From assembly GCA_963699805.1 (NCBI GenBank), contig CAVOVH010000008.1, positions 310,001-374,000 of the forward strand: 64,000 bases of DNA, written 5' to 3'. How positions within the stretch are numbered: the stretch's first letter is position 1; the number at the start of each line of letters is the position of its first letter. The notes under the pieces were generated by a model. That model had not been told where the DNA came from and searched no databases. It worked only from the letters and a program-made list of their open reading frames with translations. This document shows positions 1-8,883 of the stretch, piece by piece. The position numbers were made by a program, and so were the translations under genes. This DNA comes from JAGTVG01 sp963699805 (GTDB lineage Bacteria > Bacteroidota > Bacteroidia > Cytophagales > Cyclobacteriaceae).

Positions 1-1695
1 GGCTTCAATCCGGTAATAATTCCCGAACTGGTAACCCAGATAAACAAGATGGGGATCCCTGGGGTCTGGTATTACAAACATGCCATCTCCCCCAAACAGG
101 TATTCCCAGTGCGGGGCTTCATTAGGAATCGACGTGGAAGATCCATACAAGATGCCATTATCCTGCAATCCCCCATAAATGTGATAAGGTTCCTCCATAT
201 CAACATTCACGGTATAAAATTGCCCAGCAGTAATGTTGTTGATATGATCCCATGCGGCTCCTTCATCATAGGTTACATACAGACCACCATCATTCCCGAG
301 CAGAATATGATTGGGGTCCTCCGGATCTATCCACATGGCATGATGATCAGCATGTACATCCCCAATGGTATCTATCCGGTTGAAATTCAATCCTCCATCT
401 ACTGATTTCAATAAAGGTACGCCAAACACGAAGATGATATCCGGATCTCTGGGAGAAACACGGATCTCCCCAAAATAATAACCATAGGTATAATACACTC
501 CTTCCAACCAAAAATCATGCGTTTTTTCCCAGGTCTCACCATAATCAACCGATTTATATATTTCTGCCCCAGTAATTTCGGAATCAAAAAGTGCATTGTT
601 GGCATCCCCCAGATATTTGGCCAGGGCTTCCGGCTGATATTTTCCTGCCCTCACTTCTTTCTTAACGATCTCTGAGGTATATTTTTCCGGAAAATTGTTG
701 TCCTTCAAATATTTGTTAAGCTTATCCTCATTGAGCTCATAAAAGGTTAGTGGATCCATCTGAATGAAGTCGGAAGCGATCAGTTCATCAGATTCTCTTT
801 CCTTTTCCTTGTGGATCTCGTGCTGGCTATCCAAAAGGGCGTACAGGATATTGGGATGTGATAGGGAAATGTCGATCCCAATACGGCCCGCCGATTCCTG
901 ATTTTCGATCCCTTCCATGACCTGCCACCATGAGAGACCTCCATCGGTAGATTTGTAAATACCCGAACCAGGACCATGTCCCTTGAAATTCCAGGCTTTC
1001 CGGGTCCTTTCCCAGACTGTCGCCCATAGTATATCCGGGTCTTCCGGATGGATCACCAGATCGATCGCCCCTGTGCTGTCATTGATAAATAAGGTTTTCA
1101 CCCATGTTTTTCCGCCATCGTTGGTTTTAAAAACACCTCGATCAGGATTATGTGTATAAAGATTTCCCATGGCAGCCACCCATACAATATTTGGATTTTC
1201 AGGATGAATGATGATCCTTCCTGTATGCTGGATAGACTCCAGTCCTGCAAATTCCCAGGTCCTCCCTCCATCTAAGGATTTATATATCCCTGAACCAGCA
1301 TAACTTGACCTTGAACTGTTATTTTCTCCCGTACCTACCCAGATTATCTCAGCATCGGATGGAGCCAGGCAGATATCCCCGATCGTTAAAGTGCCCTGAT
1401 GATCGAAAATTGGATGGAATGTAATGCCATTATTCTCTGTTTTAAAAACGCCTCCCGAGGCAAACGCAAGATAATACTGTTTGGGATTCCGAGGATTTAC
1501 CGCCAGATCTGTAATGCGGCCCCCCTGAACAACAGGTCCCACATTCCGGACAGGATACTTTTTGAAAATGCTGTTTTCTCTTTTTAATTCCCTCTCCTGA
1601 ATGCTTTTTAGTAAATCATTCCCAGTGGTATAATGGGCCTGAGCACTGGCAAAAAATGGTATCCAAGCAATCAAAATGACAGAAAAAAGTCTCAT
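1..1695 (-). CDS. Sortilin/VPS10-like BNR-repeat beta-propeller protein, 3' end cut off by window edge
   Basis: Read directly on the minus strand: an ATG at 1695 opens a frame of 565 codons that runs without a stop to base 1, so the C-terminus lies outside. Residues 1-20 form a signal peptide (MRLFSVILIAWIPFFASAQA), implying export. The body repeats Asp-box motifs typical of BNR/VPS10 propellers, such as KSLDGGRTW, KTNDGGKTW, KSTDGGLSW, KSVDYGETW and KSVDGGLNF, often next to HPENPNIVWV-like strands. It shares order and phrasing with the protein at 24730-28011 (for example WVGTGENN and GNDGGLYVTYD), so the two are paralogues. The family is annotated as 'glycosyl hydrolase, BNR repeat' or sortilin-like; the real substrate is unknown and hydrolase activity is not shown. 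It is last in a minus-strand run following two haem proteins and M16 peptidases. Confidence 0.9.
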   Translation of the reverse strand, partial: MRLFSVILIAWIPFFASAQAHYTTGNDLLKSIQERELKRENSIFKKYPVRNVGPVVQGGRITDLAVNPRNPKQYYLAFASGGVFKTENNGITFHPIFDHQGTLTIGDICLAPSDAEIIWVGTGENNSSRSSYAGSGIYKSLDGGRTWEFAGLESIQHTGRIIIHPENPNIVWVAAMGNLYTHNPDRGVFKTNDGGKTWVKTLFINDSTGAIDLVIHPEDPDILWATVWERTRKAWNFKGHGPGSGIYKSTDGGLSWWQVMEGIENQESAGRIGIDISLSHPNILYALLDSQHEIHKEKERESDELIASDFIQMDPLTFYELNEDKLNKYLKDNNFPEKYTSEIVKKEVRAGKYQPEALAKYLGDANNALFDSEITGAEIYKSVDYGETWEKTHDFWLEGVYYTYGYYFGEIRVSPRDPDIIFVFGVPLLKSVDGGLNFNRIDTIGDVHADHHAMWIDPEDPNHILLGNDGGLYVTYDEGAAWDHINNITAGQFYTVNVDMEEPYHIYGGLQDNGILYGSSTSIPNEAPHWEYLFGGDGMFVIPDPRDPHLVYLGYQFGNYYRIEA

Positions 1696-1825
1696 GAGTA
1701 TACAGAGCTATTAAATTCCCTCAAAACTTAACTTTCTTATTAATGAAAGAACAGAATGTAAAGGGAAAATGGTCTTAACCAGAAGAAGTCACTTCACAAA
1801 AAAACAAAAGTAAAAAGGGGAGTAA

Positions 1826-2284
1826 TCACTCCCCGAAAATTTCTTCCGTCATGGCAGTTGCCCATTCTGATAATTTGATTTTCTGTTCATCACTCAGCCT
1901 GGCTTTCCGATGCATGATGGTATATATGGGAAGGGGCATATCTCCTCCCTCCACTTCCTCTTTGATATCTTCCAACTTTTTGATCTGCACACGTTTTTCC
2001 AATTTTTGCCACTCCGAAAAATTCAGTTCTTCCCTTCCGTCCCTAATATCATTGATCACCAACCATTTAACCGGTGCCACGTAGCTATACCATGGATACC
2101 GGGTCTCAAGCGAATGACAATCATAACAGGATGTTTTTAAGATTCCTTTCACTTCCTCATCCACAGGATGGAAAAGGAGGTCATTGCTGTTTTCAAAGGA
2201 TGTTACAGGAAACTCAAATGGAATAAACTGAATTATCACAAAAAGGATCAAAAATACCCCAATTGTAATTTTCCCAATTCTCAT
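1826..2284 (-). CDS. Membrane-anchored haem-binding domain protein (cytochrome c-like)
   Basis: 152 residues. An uncleaved or signal-anchor helix spans residues 6-22, followed by a periplasmic domain with one CxxCH haem-attachment site (CYDCH, residues 53-57). A MPLPIY segment near 116 may supply a distal Met ligand. This matches the small haem-binding domain family common in Bacteroidota, in which YPWYSYVAP-like sequence follows the haem site. The role is probably electron transfer or haem sensing in the periplasm; no partner is proven. It sits 4 bases after the other CxxCH gene (2289-2681), so the two are almost certainly co-transcribed and may form a pair. Start is the ATG at 2284. Confidence 0.82.
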   Translation of the reverse strand: MRIGKITIGVFLILFVIIQFIPFEFPVTSFENSNDLLFHPVDEEVKGILKTSCYDCHSLETRYPWYSYVAPVKWLVINDIRDGREELNFSEWQKLEKRVQIKKLEDIKEEVEGGDMPLPIYTIMHRKARLSDEQKIKLSEWATAMTEEIFGE

Positions 2285-2288
2285 GTTC

Positions 2289-2681
2289 TTATTTGATTAA
2301 TTTTTCAGAAGTGGCCACCGCCCAACTTTTCAGAATTTCCTTTTCCTCATCCGTTAATTTCTTTTCAGGCTTATTTGCCAGAAATTTTTCCGGAGGCATT
2401 TTATTTTCATTGAGTACTTCTTCAATGTCACTAAACGTCGATACCAATTTCGACTTGGATAATTGATCCAGCTGATCCCATAATAATTTTTCTTTCGCTT
2501 TTTCACTTTGTGATTCGGCATTGTGACATCCGAAACATTTGTTATCGACAATAGCTTTTACATTTTCGGGCATATCGATATTTTCTAATTTTGCCCCCTT
2601 CTTTTCGATTGATTTAAGGGAAGATAATCCCAATATGGTAACCAGGATTACTGCGGGGAAAATAATGTGTTGTTTTTTCAT
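2289..2681 (-). CDS. Small periplasmic c-type haem-binding protein
   Basis: 130 residues with an N-terminal hydrophobic export signal (residues 6-21). A single CxxCH motif (CFGCH) lies at 49-53, and an NKMPPEKF stretch near 93 offers a candidate axial Met. The last 25 residues (LTDEEKEILKSWA) resemble the closing helix of mono-haem cytochromes. It is a short relative of the haem-binding protein at 1826-2284 and precedes it in the same transcription unit, 41 bases after the M16 gene. Likely function is electron carrier or haem sensor; the link to the peptidases is only positional. Confidence 0.8.
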   Translation of the reverse strand: MKKQHIIFPAVILVTILGLSSLKSIEKKGAKLENIDMPENVKAIVDNKCFGCHNAESQSEKAKEKLLWDQLDQLSKSKLVSTFSDIEEVLNENKMPPEKFLANKPEKKLTDEEKEILKSWAVATSEKLIK

Positions 2682-2722
2682 AACAGCGTTATTTAAAATT
2701 TAATTAAACGATTATTTTATGA

Positions 2723-4798
2723 TTATTCAATTTTAAACATATCATTATCGAGACCAGTATTGATCTCAATTGATTTTACTTCAGCATTCATTTTCATATT
2801 CGGTCCCATGGGAATTTTAAAAACATGAGGAAAAACGATCCCATCTTTTTCATTAAAATCAGAGAAATCGGTAGCAGTGGTCATTTCCCCCTGTGGTGTA
2901 TTCATGACCTGCATCTGCCTGATCTTATAACCTGTTTTAACATCGTAATAATTGGTCAGCATTTCACCTGAAGGATAAGTAACGTTGACGGCATAAGCAT
3001 CGTTCCCATCAATTTTTTCGATCCCAACCAGGTCTGTTTTTACCCCCAGTTTCTGATAATTCATTTCCGGGAAAAGAAGTCCCTCAATTTTAAACCGCTC
3101 AATCATTTTTTCATCTGCCTCTATTTCATTGCCCATCTGCACCAATTTAGCTTTTTCTCCATCAAATACCTGTTCACTCATCACATTGGGTCCCATTTTC
3201 ACCTCCACTTTCATTTTATTCGGATCTTTCTTCAGGATATCCATTTCCAGTTCATTCCCCATCACATCAGCTGTCATTTTATATTTAATATCTTTTACGC
3301 TCATCAATTTTTCTTCCCCTCCAATTGCCTCTATATAATTTTCAATCACTTTCGCAGCTGTCAGACCAGAAGGTAATTTTACCGTGGCCGGATCAATCAC
3401 ATTGCCATAGGGATCATAAAAAGTTATTGGTCCGAACTTTTCTAATTGATCCCCGATTTCTGAGCCTAACCCAACTGCGATGATATACAGGTTTTCCGGT
3501 CTGATAAATTTAAGCGCCATTTGTTGAATATCCAAAGGGTTCACACCTTCCACCTTCTGTACATAGGTATTATAATAATCATGGGGAAGATTGTATCGTT
3601 CAATATTGATGGCAAAAGAAGCGACCGTCTGCGGGCTTTCCAGCGAGCGGCCAAAACTACCTATCAACACGTTCTTTGCCAGCAATAACTCATTATCTGA
3701 AACCTGGCTCTCACGTATCAGCTTGAATTCATTGATAAATTCTGTTACGGCACTGTCTGTTACTTCTGTTCGGACACTGGCTCCTGCACTGAAATTACCT
3801 ACCAGTTCATCAGAAGAAATCGAAGAATAGGCACCATAGGTATACCCTTTATCTTCACGAATATTTTTAAATAACCTGGATGCACTCGATCCACCGAGGA
3901 TCTGATTCATGACGGCTGCTTTGATCACATCAGGATCCCCTTTTTCAAGAATAATCGGATATGAGAGGTCAAGGACTGTCTGGACAGATGCCGGCCGGTC
4001 GACCAAAGCCACCTGGTTTTCGTCCGGCATTTCCGGAGTCGGATATTCATGCTCGGGAACGGTACCGGTCTCCCATTCTTTGAAATATTTATTGACTAAT
4101 TTTTTAGCTTCCTTCAGTTTAATATCACCGACGATGGCCAGGTAGGCAATATTGGGTTTAAAATAGGTATTGTAATAATTCACCAGATCTTCCCGGGTAA
4201 TATTTTCAACATTTTCTTCAAGCTGGATCTCTCCGTACGGATGATCTTTGGAGTAAAGGACCACCTGGGATACATTTTCGGCAATCGCTTCGGGATCATC
4301 CTTCTGTGAGGCAATGCCGGAAATGGTCTGTTTTTTCACTTTGTCAAGTTCTTCCTGCGGAAATACGGGATGATAGAGAATATCCGTCATCAATTCCAGC
4401 AGCTTCTCTTTGTGTTTAGTCAGGGAAGAAGCATAGATCGAACTGGCTCCAGTCGACAAGGAAGCCCCGATAAAATCGACTTCTTCGTCGATCTGGTCCT
4501 TGGTACGGTTTACTGTACCCTGTCTTAACATCTGTCCGGCCATGGATACATATCCCACTTTATCTTTCTCCAGAATGGGATCCCGGTCGATGATCAATGA
4601 AAAGGAAACCCTTGGTAATTTATGGTTTTCAACTACGATCACCTTCAATCCATTCTTCATTTCGAAGGTTTCGTAATCACCGATCTTGATTTCTGGCGCA
4701 GGGCCCGGAGCAGGTTTAGCCGAACGGTTGACCTGGGCAAATCCAGTGGTCGATATAATCAAAAGTAAAATATATAGGGCTGATTTTTTCATTTTCAT
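2723..4798 (-). CDS. M16B-family peptidase-like protein, catalytically inactive subunit with extra C-terminal domain
   Basis: 691 residues, signal peptide at 1-21 (ends GFAQ). Residues 40-450 form the two-lobed M16 (insulinase/processing-peptidase) fold, with a recognisable second-lobe pattern (GGSSASRLFKNIREDKGYTY). The zinc motif HxxEH is missing: the equivalent position (about 85-90) reads SMAGQM. It should therefore be the non-catalytic partner, as in MPP-alpha-type pairs, of the active M16 gene encoded 12 bases upstream (4811-6136). Residues about 480-691 form an added beta-rich domain that looks like LolA/outer-membrane lipoprotein-sorting-type sequence (EAIGGEEKL at its start), an inference from pattern only. 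Likely periplasmic peptide degradation. Confidence 0.88.
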   Translation of the reverse strand: MKMKKSALYILLLIISTTGFAQVNRSAKPAPGPAPEIKIGDYETFEMKNGLKVIVVENHKLPRVSFSLIIDRDPILEKDKVGYVSMAGQMLRQGTVNRTKDQIDEEVDFIGASLSTGASSIYASSLTKHKEKLLELMTDILYHPVFPQEELDKVKKQTISGIASQKDDPEAIAENVSQVVLYSKDHPYGEIQLEENVENITREDLVNYYNTYFKPNIAYLAIVGDIKLKEAKKLVNKYFKEWETGTVPEHEYPTPEMPDENQVALVDRPASVQTVLDLSYPIILEKGDPDVIKAAVMNQILGGSSASRLFKNIREDKGYTYGAYSSISSDELVGNFSAGASVRTEVTDSAVTEFINEFKLIRESQVSDNELLLAKNVLIGSFGRSLESPQTVASFAINIERYNLPHDYYNTYVQKVEGVNPLDIQQMALKFIRPENLYIIAVGLGSEIGDQLEKFGPITFYDPYGNVIDPATVKLPSGLTAAKVIENYIEAIGGEEKLMSVKDIKYKMTADVMGNELEMDILKKDPNKMKVEVKMGPNVMSEQVFDGEKAKLVQMGNEIEADEKMIERFKIEGLLFPEMNYQKLGVKTDLVGIEKIDGNDAYAVNVTYPSGEMLTNYYDVKTGYKIRQMQVMNTPQGEMTTATDFSDFNEKDGIVFPHVFKIPMGPNMKMNAEVKSIEINTGLDNDMFKIE

Positions 4799-4810
4799 AG
4801 CTTTTATATA

Positions 4811-6136
4811 TTATTGGGAAGAATTGGGCAACCAATGTAGGACCACCCGTTTATCATTTATCAGATACTTTCTGGCTACCCGCTGGATATCCTCCCGGGT
4901 TACAGCCAGGTATTTGTTAAGTTCCGTATTGATCAGATTGGTATCATCATAGATCAGATAGTATTCGGCAAGTGATTCCGCAATCCCTGCCACCATGGAA
5001 TTTGAACTGATAAAGTCATTTTCCACCTGGTTGCGGATCTTCTGAAATTCATGTTCCTCAATTAAATTATCTCTCACTCTATCGATCTCTTCCTGCATTC
5101 CAGCTTCGAGATCGTCTACATTCACACCCAGGTTGGCTATCCCGAAAGCTACAAACAGACCGGGATCCTCGAGTGGCAAAGGAATGGCCGCGGTGGCGAC
5201 CGCAAGCTGTTTTTTATCAACCAGGGCTTTATTCATTCTCGAACTTGCTCCATCTGCCAACAGGGTGGTCAACATGCTCAAAGCGTAAAAGTCATCTGTC
5301 CCAACCGCAGGCATATGATAGGCTAAGATCACTGCCGGGAGCTGCACATTGTCATAAACCACATCACGGATCTCGCTATTTTGAGGAGGTTCAACGATAT
5401 CCACCCGATGGATGGTTTTCCCTTCAGGAATATCACTGAAATATTTTTTAACCAAGGACTCCGTATCATTCAGGTCCAGGTCACCGGCTATGGATAAAAC
5501 TGCATTATTGGGCACGTAATACATGTCCCTGAAATCAATAAAATCCTGTATGGAGGCTGCATCGAGGTCTTCCATCGACCCGATCACAGGCCACCGGTAA
5601 GGATGAACCTTGTAGGAACGCTTTAATATTTCCGGCAATATGGTTCCGTAAGGCTGATTGTCATAGCGAAGCCTTTTTTCCTCCTTGACTACTTCCCGCT
5701 GGGTCTCTACCACCGTGGAATCAACGATCATATTCAACATCCGTTCGGATTCCATCCAAAGCCCCATCTCCAGGTAGTTGGATGGCAGGATCTCATAATA
5801 ATAGGTCCGGTCAAAGTTGGTGGAGGCGTTCCGGGTGCCTCCTGCCTGTGAGACGTATTCCGTAAAACCACCTACTGGAATATTTTTTGTCCGTCGGGAG
5901 GCCACATGTTCAAAAAAGTGAGCAAATCCCGTTTTATTCGGTTCTTCATTTTTTGATCCTACATGATACATCGTAGAAACAGATACGATGGGGGTGGAAT
6001 TATCCTGGTGCAATATGACATGAAGGCCATTTTCGAGGTCAAATTCCTTGAAACTGATCCGGGTTTCCTGCGCAATTAATGCATTACTCAGGAACATCAG
6101 GACTAAAAATATCTTTAAAAGGGTGTTTTTCTTCAT
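4811..6136 (-). CDS. M16B-family zinc peptidase, catalytic subunit
   Basis: 441 residues from the ATG at 6136. An upstream in-frame ATG at 6178 would add 14 charged residues before a clean signal peptide (MKKNTLLKIFLVLMF...IAQ), so the inner start is preferred. The zinc-binding HxxEH motif is intact (HFFEH, residues 73-77), and the third ligand Glu sits about 76 residues later, at E153 in REVVKEEKR. It hydrolyses peptides in the periplasm, by family analogy. Length is normal for a single-chain M16B subunit. The following gene encodes an M16 homologue without the zinc motif; the 12-base gap strongly suggests a heterodimer made from one mRNA. Confidence 0.9.
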   Translation of the reverse strand: MKKNTLLKIFLVLMFLSNALIAQETRISFKEFDLENGLHVILHQDNSTPIVSVSTMYHVGSKNEEPNKTGFAHFFEHVASRRTKNIPVGGFTEYVSQAGGTRNASTNFDRTYYYEILPSNYLEMGLWMESERMLNMIVDSTVVETQREVVKEEKRLRYDNQPYGTILPEILKRSYKVHPYRWPVIGSMEDLDAASIQDFIDFRDMYYVPNNAVLSIAGDLDLNDTESLVKKYFSDIPEGKTIHRVDIVEPPQNSEIRDVVYDNVQLPAVILAYHMPAVGTDDFYALSMLTTLLADGASSRMNKALVDKKQLAVATAAIPLPLEDPGLFVAFGIANLGVNVDDLEAGMQEEIDRVRDNLIEEHEFQKIRNQVENDFISSNSMVAGIAESLAEYYLIYDDTNLINTELNKYLAVTREDIQRVARKYLINDKRVVLHWLPNSSQ

Positions 6137-6194
6137 TTTTTCATCTGATTTAAAACATTTCCGTAAAATAAGCTTCAATTATAGGCCCCAATTT

Positions 6195-7247
6195 TCAATG
6201 ATCCCAGTTCCACTGGTCAATATTTTCAATTGAAGCACACAACAATTCAATGGCATTTGAGATATCCTCCTTGTGGGCCATCTCTATCACCTGATGAATG
6301 TATCTGGTCGGGATGGAGATCGCCCCGGAGATGGCCCCTGTTTTACCCATACGTTGTAACATGGCAGTATCAGTCCCTCCGGAGGGTAAAATTTCTGGTT
6401 GCCATTTGATTTTTTTATCCCCGGCCATTTTTTTCAGAAAGGCAACCATCCGTGGATCACAAACGATCGAACTGTCCATGATCTTGATGGCTGCTCCTTT
6501 TCCAAGTGCGGTGACCTTTTCATGGGCCTGGGCGCCTGGTACATCAAACGCAATGGTAGTGTCCAGCGCAATGGCAAAATCAGGATTGGTCTGATGAGCA
6601 ATCACATTGGCTCCACGCATCCCTAGTTCTTCCTGGACCGTGAATATACCATACACATCATATGGAAAATTTTTGATCCGCCTGAGTGTTTCAATAAGAA
6701 TATATACTGAAATACGATTATCAATGGATTTACAGTTTATGCAGACCCCCATTTCAATCAGTTCACGTTCCCGGGTGACCGGATCCCCCACACTGATCCA
6801 ATGACTCGCTTCCTCCTTATCCATCCCCACATCAATGAAAAAATCACTGATTCCCGGAACTTTTTTCTTCTCCTCATCCTTCATCAGATGAATGGGCTTG
6901 GTTCCCATCACTCCAACCAGATCTTTCTTGCCGTGGACAATGACTCGCTGGGCAGTCAGGGTCATGGGATCGAAACCTCCCAATGTATGGAAACGCAGGA
7001 ATCCTTCTTCATCAATATGGGTCACAACAAAACCAATTTCATCCATATGCGCCGCAATGAGTATCTTTTTCCCATCCGGATTGCGCCCCCCCCGCTTCAA
7101 GGTGATCAAATTGCCCAGGTTATCGGTACGATATTCATCAACGCTATCCCTGATCCATTCAATGATCTTTTGCCGGATGGGAGATTCAAATCCCGGAGCA
7201 CCAGGGGTCTCACAAATGATCTTTAACTGCGAAATATTTATTTTCAT
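6195..7247 (-). CDS. M42-family metallo-aminopeptidase (FrvX/glutamyl aminopeptidase-like)
   Basis: 350 residues, cytosolic (no signal). M42 zinc ligands are visible: AHMDEIG (H67, D69), CKSIDNR (Asp), VQEELGMRGA (catalytic Glu pair), ALDTT (Asp) and RYIHQ (His). These enzymes trim N-terminal residues from peptides as large self-compartmentalising assemblies. The ATG at 7247 is chosen; a TTG two codons earlier would overlap the stop of the upstream HAD gene. Only 2 bases separate it from that gene, so translational coupling is likely. Together with the two M16 proteins downstream it suggests a peptide-use operon. Confidence 0.92.
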   Translation of the reverse strand: MKINISQLKIICETPGAPGFESPIRQKIIEWIRDSVDEYRTDNLGNLITLKRGGRNPDGKKILIAAHMDEIGFVVTHIDEEGFLRFHTLGGFDPMTLTAQRVIVHGKKDLVGVMGTKPIHLMKDEEKKKVPGISDFFIDVGMDKEEASHWISVGDPVTRERELIEMGVCINCKSIDNRISVYILIETLRRIKNFPYDVYGIFTVQEELGMRGANVIAHQTNPDFAIALDTTIAFDVPGAQAHEKVTALGKGAAIKIMDSSIVCDPRMVAFLKKMAGDKKIKWQPEILPSGGTDTAMLQRMGKTGAISGAISIPTRYIHQVIEMAHKEDISNAIELLCASIENIDQWNWDH

Positions 7248-7249
7248 GA

Positions 7250-7909
7250 TCAATTTAAAATTGATAATAGATCCTGATAAGTGAGATCCCTGAAATCTGA
7301 TATAACACGAGCTACCCCCTTCATCTCCGATGCTTGATGGGTGGTGGAAACTCCAATGACACGCGCCCCCGCTCCCAACGCTGCCTTGATACCCGAAAGA
7401 GAATCTTCAAAAACAATACAATTTTCAGGTGGAAGCCCAAGATGCTGGATGGACCGAATGTAAATTTCCGGATCAGGCTTTCCCTTCTTAATATGTGAAG
7501 CATTTAAGAGAGATTGGAAATATCTTTCGATCGGCAGGTACAAAAAGGCAAAGGTTACATTCCCCGGTGGGGCAGAAGTGGCCATGGCCATCGGTACTTG
7601 ATTAGTCTCCAGATCATCGAGAAAGGGAATTAATCCCTCGAGCGGTTTGATCCGGGATTGATAAAGTGTCCTGTAAATCACCTCCTTTTCGTATACGTAA
7701 TGATCAATCTCGGGCGGGGTCAATTCTATTTTAAATATAAATTCAAGTGTATCTTTCGCCACCCTGCCAAAGACGAATTCATGAAGTTCCTGATCCGATA
7801 AATGAATCCCGTAATGATGGCAGAATCTCCTCCAGGCGGTTTCATGAAAGGCATTATTATCCATAATCACCCCATCCATGTCGAATATGACCCCCAGTTT
7901 ATGCAACAT
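7250..7909 (-). CDS. HAD-superfamily phosphatase / beta-phosphoglucomutase-like
   Basis: 219 residues. HAD motifs occur in order: FDMDGV near residue 9-14 (nucleophile Asp and acid-base Asp), ATSAPP (motif II Ser), KKGKPDPEIY (motif III Lys) and FEDSLSG (motif IV acids). A helical cap lies between motifs I and II, which places it in the subfamily I (beta-PGM/CbbY/GPP-like) group. Substrate cannot be read from sequence; small phosphorylated sugars are typical. It is the first gene of the minus run toward the M42 and M16 genes and diverges from the MOSC gene at 8011. Confidence 0.88.
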   Translation of the reverse strand: MLHKLGVIFDMDGVIMDNNAFHETAWRRFCHHYGIHLSDQELHEFVFGRVAKDTLEFIFKIELTPPEIDHYVYEKEVIYRTLYQSRIKPLEGLIPFLDDLETNQVPMAMATSAPPGNVTFAFLYLPIERYFQSLLNASHIKKGKPDPEIYIRSIQHLGLPPENCIVFEDSLSGIKAALGAGARVIGVSTTHQASEMKGVARVISDFRDLTYQDLLSILN

Positions 7910-7949
7910 AAATGTATCCTGAATTTCTGATTATAGCTGTATAAATTTA

Positions 7950-7957
7950 TAGATTTG
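7950..7957 (+). promoter_or_regulatory. Possible Bacteroidota -7 box for the MOSC gene
   Basis: TAGATTTG matches TAnnTTTG and lies 53 bases before the ATG at 8011, in the divergent gap with the HAD gene. The upstream -33 element is weak (TTTC rather than TTTG). Confidence 0.4.
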
Positions 7958-8010
7958 TCTAAGATATACAATACCCATAAAGTTTCCATTTTATTGATCT
8001 GAAAATATTC

Positions 8011-8808
8011 ATGACCGACTGCAAATTGACCGGGATCCTCATTTACCCTGTTAAATCACTGAAGGGAATATCACTTTCTTTTGGAAATGCAGGCTTAAAG
8101 GGATTTCAACATGACCGCCGCTGGATGCTGGTGGATGATGCTGGTCATTTTATTACCCAAAGAAGTTTTCCTGCTCTGGCTACCCTGGAAATCGCTGAGG
8201 ACCAAAATGGATGGCTCATTTCCCATGACCAGGGTCAGATACGGATTCCACTCGAACTTTCCACCACTGAAAAAAAGAAAATAGATATCTGGGAAACAGA
8301 TCTTCTGGTTTCCCTGGCCCCGAAATTTTACGGGGAATGGTTTTCTGATCATCTTAAATTCTCCTGCCACCTCGTTTTTATGGACGAAAAAGTAAACAGA
8401 CCTGTAGAGGCCAGGTATCAGATAAATCATGAACAGGTGAGTTTTGCCGATGCCTTTCCCTATCTGCTGATCGGTGAAGCCTCTCTTGCTGACCTGAATG
8501 CCAAGTTAACACATCCTGTAACGATGGATCGATTCAGACCCAATCTCGTATTTTCTGGCGGGAATCCTTTTTCCGAAGATACATTCGATCAGATCCAGAT
8601 TGGAGAAGCCCTGTTCAAAGCCGTTAAACCCTGTGCAAGATGTGTTGTTACTACGACCGATCAACAAACCGGAGAACGAGGGCCTGAGCCGCTTCTAACC
8701 CTATCAAAATACAGAAAAAAAGACCATAAGGTCCTTTTTGGTCAGAACCTTATCTGCTTGAAGACGGGCAAGGTCCGGATCGGAGATAAATTATCCCTCT
8801 CCATTTAA
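8011..8808 (+). CDS. MOSC-domain protein (YcbX-like)
   Basis: 265 residues. The N-terminal MOSC beta-barrel domain is clear (IYPVKSLKGI at residues 11-20, DRRWMLVD at 35-42). The C-terminal MOSC domain carries MDRFRPNLV (172-180) and the conserved cysteine region KPCARCVVTTTD (C208, C211), expected to bind molybdenum cofactor. Family members such as YcbX reduce N-hydroxylated base analogues with an electron donor. YcbX itself has a C-terminal ferredoxin domain, which this protein lacks, so it depends on a separate donor. It stands alone between divergent and tandem neighbours; no Moco genes are nearby. Confidence 0.9.
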   Translation: MTDCKLTGILIYPVKSLKGISLSFGNAGLKGFQHDRRWMLVDDAGHFITQRSFPALATLEIAEDQNGWLISHDQGQIRIPLELSTTEKKKIDIWETDLLVSLAPKFYGEWFSDHLKFSCHLVFMDEKVNRPVEARYQINHEQVSFADAFPYLLIGEASLADLNAKLTHPVTMDRFRPNLVFSGGNPFSEDTFDQIQIGEALFKAVKPCARCVVTTTDQQTGERGPEPLLTLSKYRKKDHKVLFGQNLICLKTGKVRIGDKLSLSI

Positions 8809-8844
8809 AAAAAGTAAAACGGAATATTTTTTAGGGTCTTTCCC

Positions 8845-8852
8845 TATCTTTG
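8845..8852 (+). promoter_or_regulatory. Bacteroidota -7 box for the SCO1/cytochrome c pair
   Basis: TATCTTTG is an exact TAnnTTTG match 31 bases upstream of the ATG at 8884. The -33 region is T-rich (TTTTTTAG) without a perfect TTTG. Confidence 0.5.
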
Positions 8853-8883
8853 TAGATCAAGTTCTCATTGAAAATATAGTTGT

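Noticed and set aside
49..405. 118-residue plus-strand reading frame and similar plus-strand frames across 1-1.7 kb
   Set aside because: Antisense shadows of the sortilin-like gene on minus, which has a signal peptide and repeated Asp-boxes.
7247..7253. Four-base ATGA overlap between the HAD and M42 genes
   Set aside because: The codon at 7253 is TTG; the ATG at 7247 gives a 2-base gap instead.
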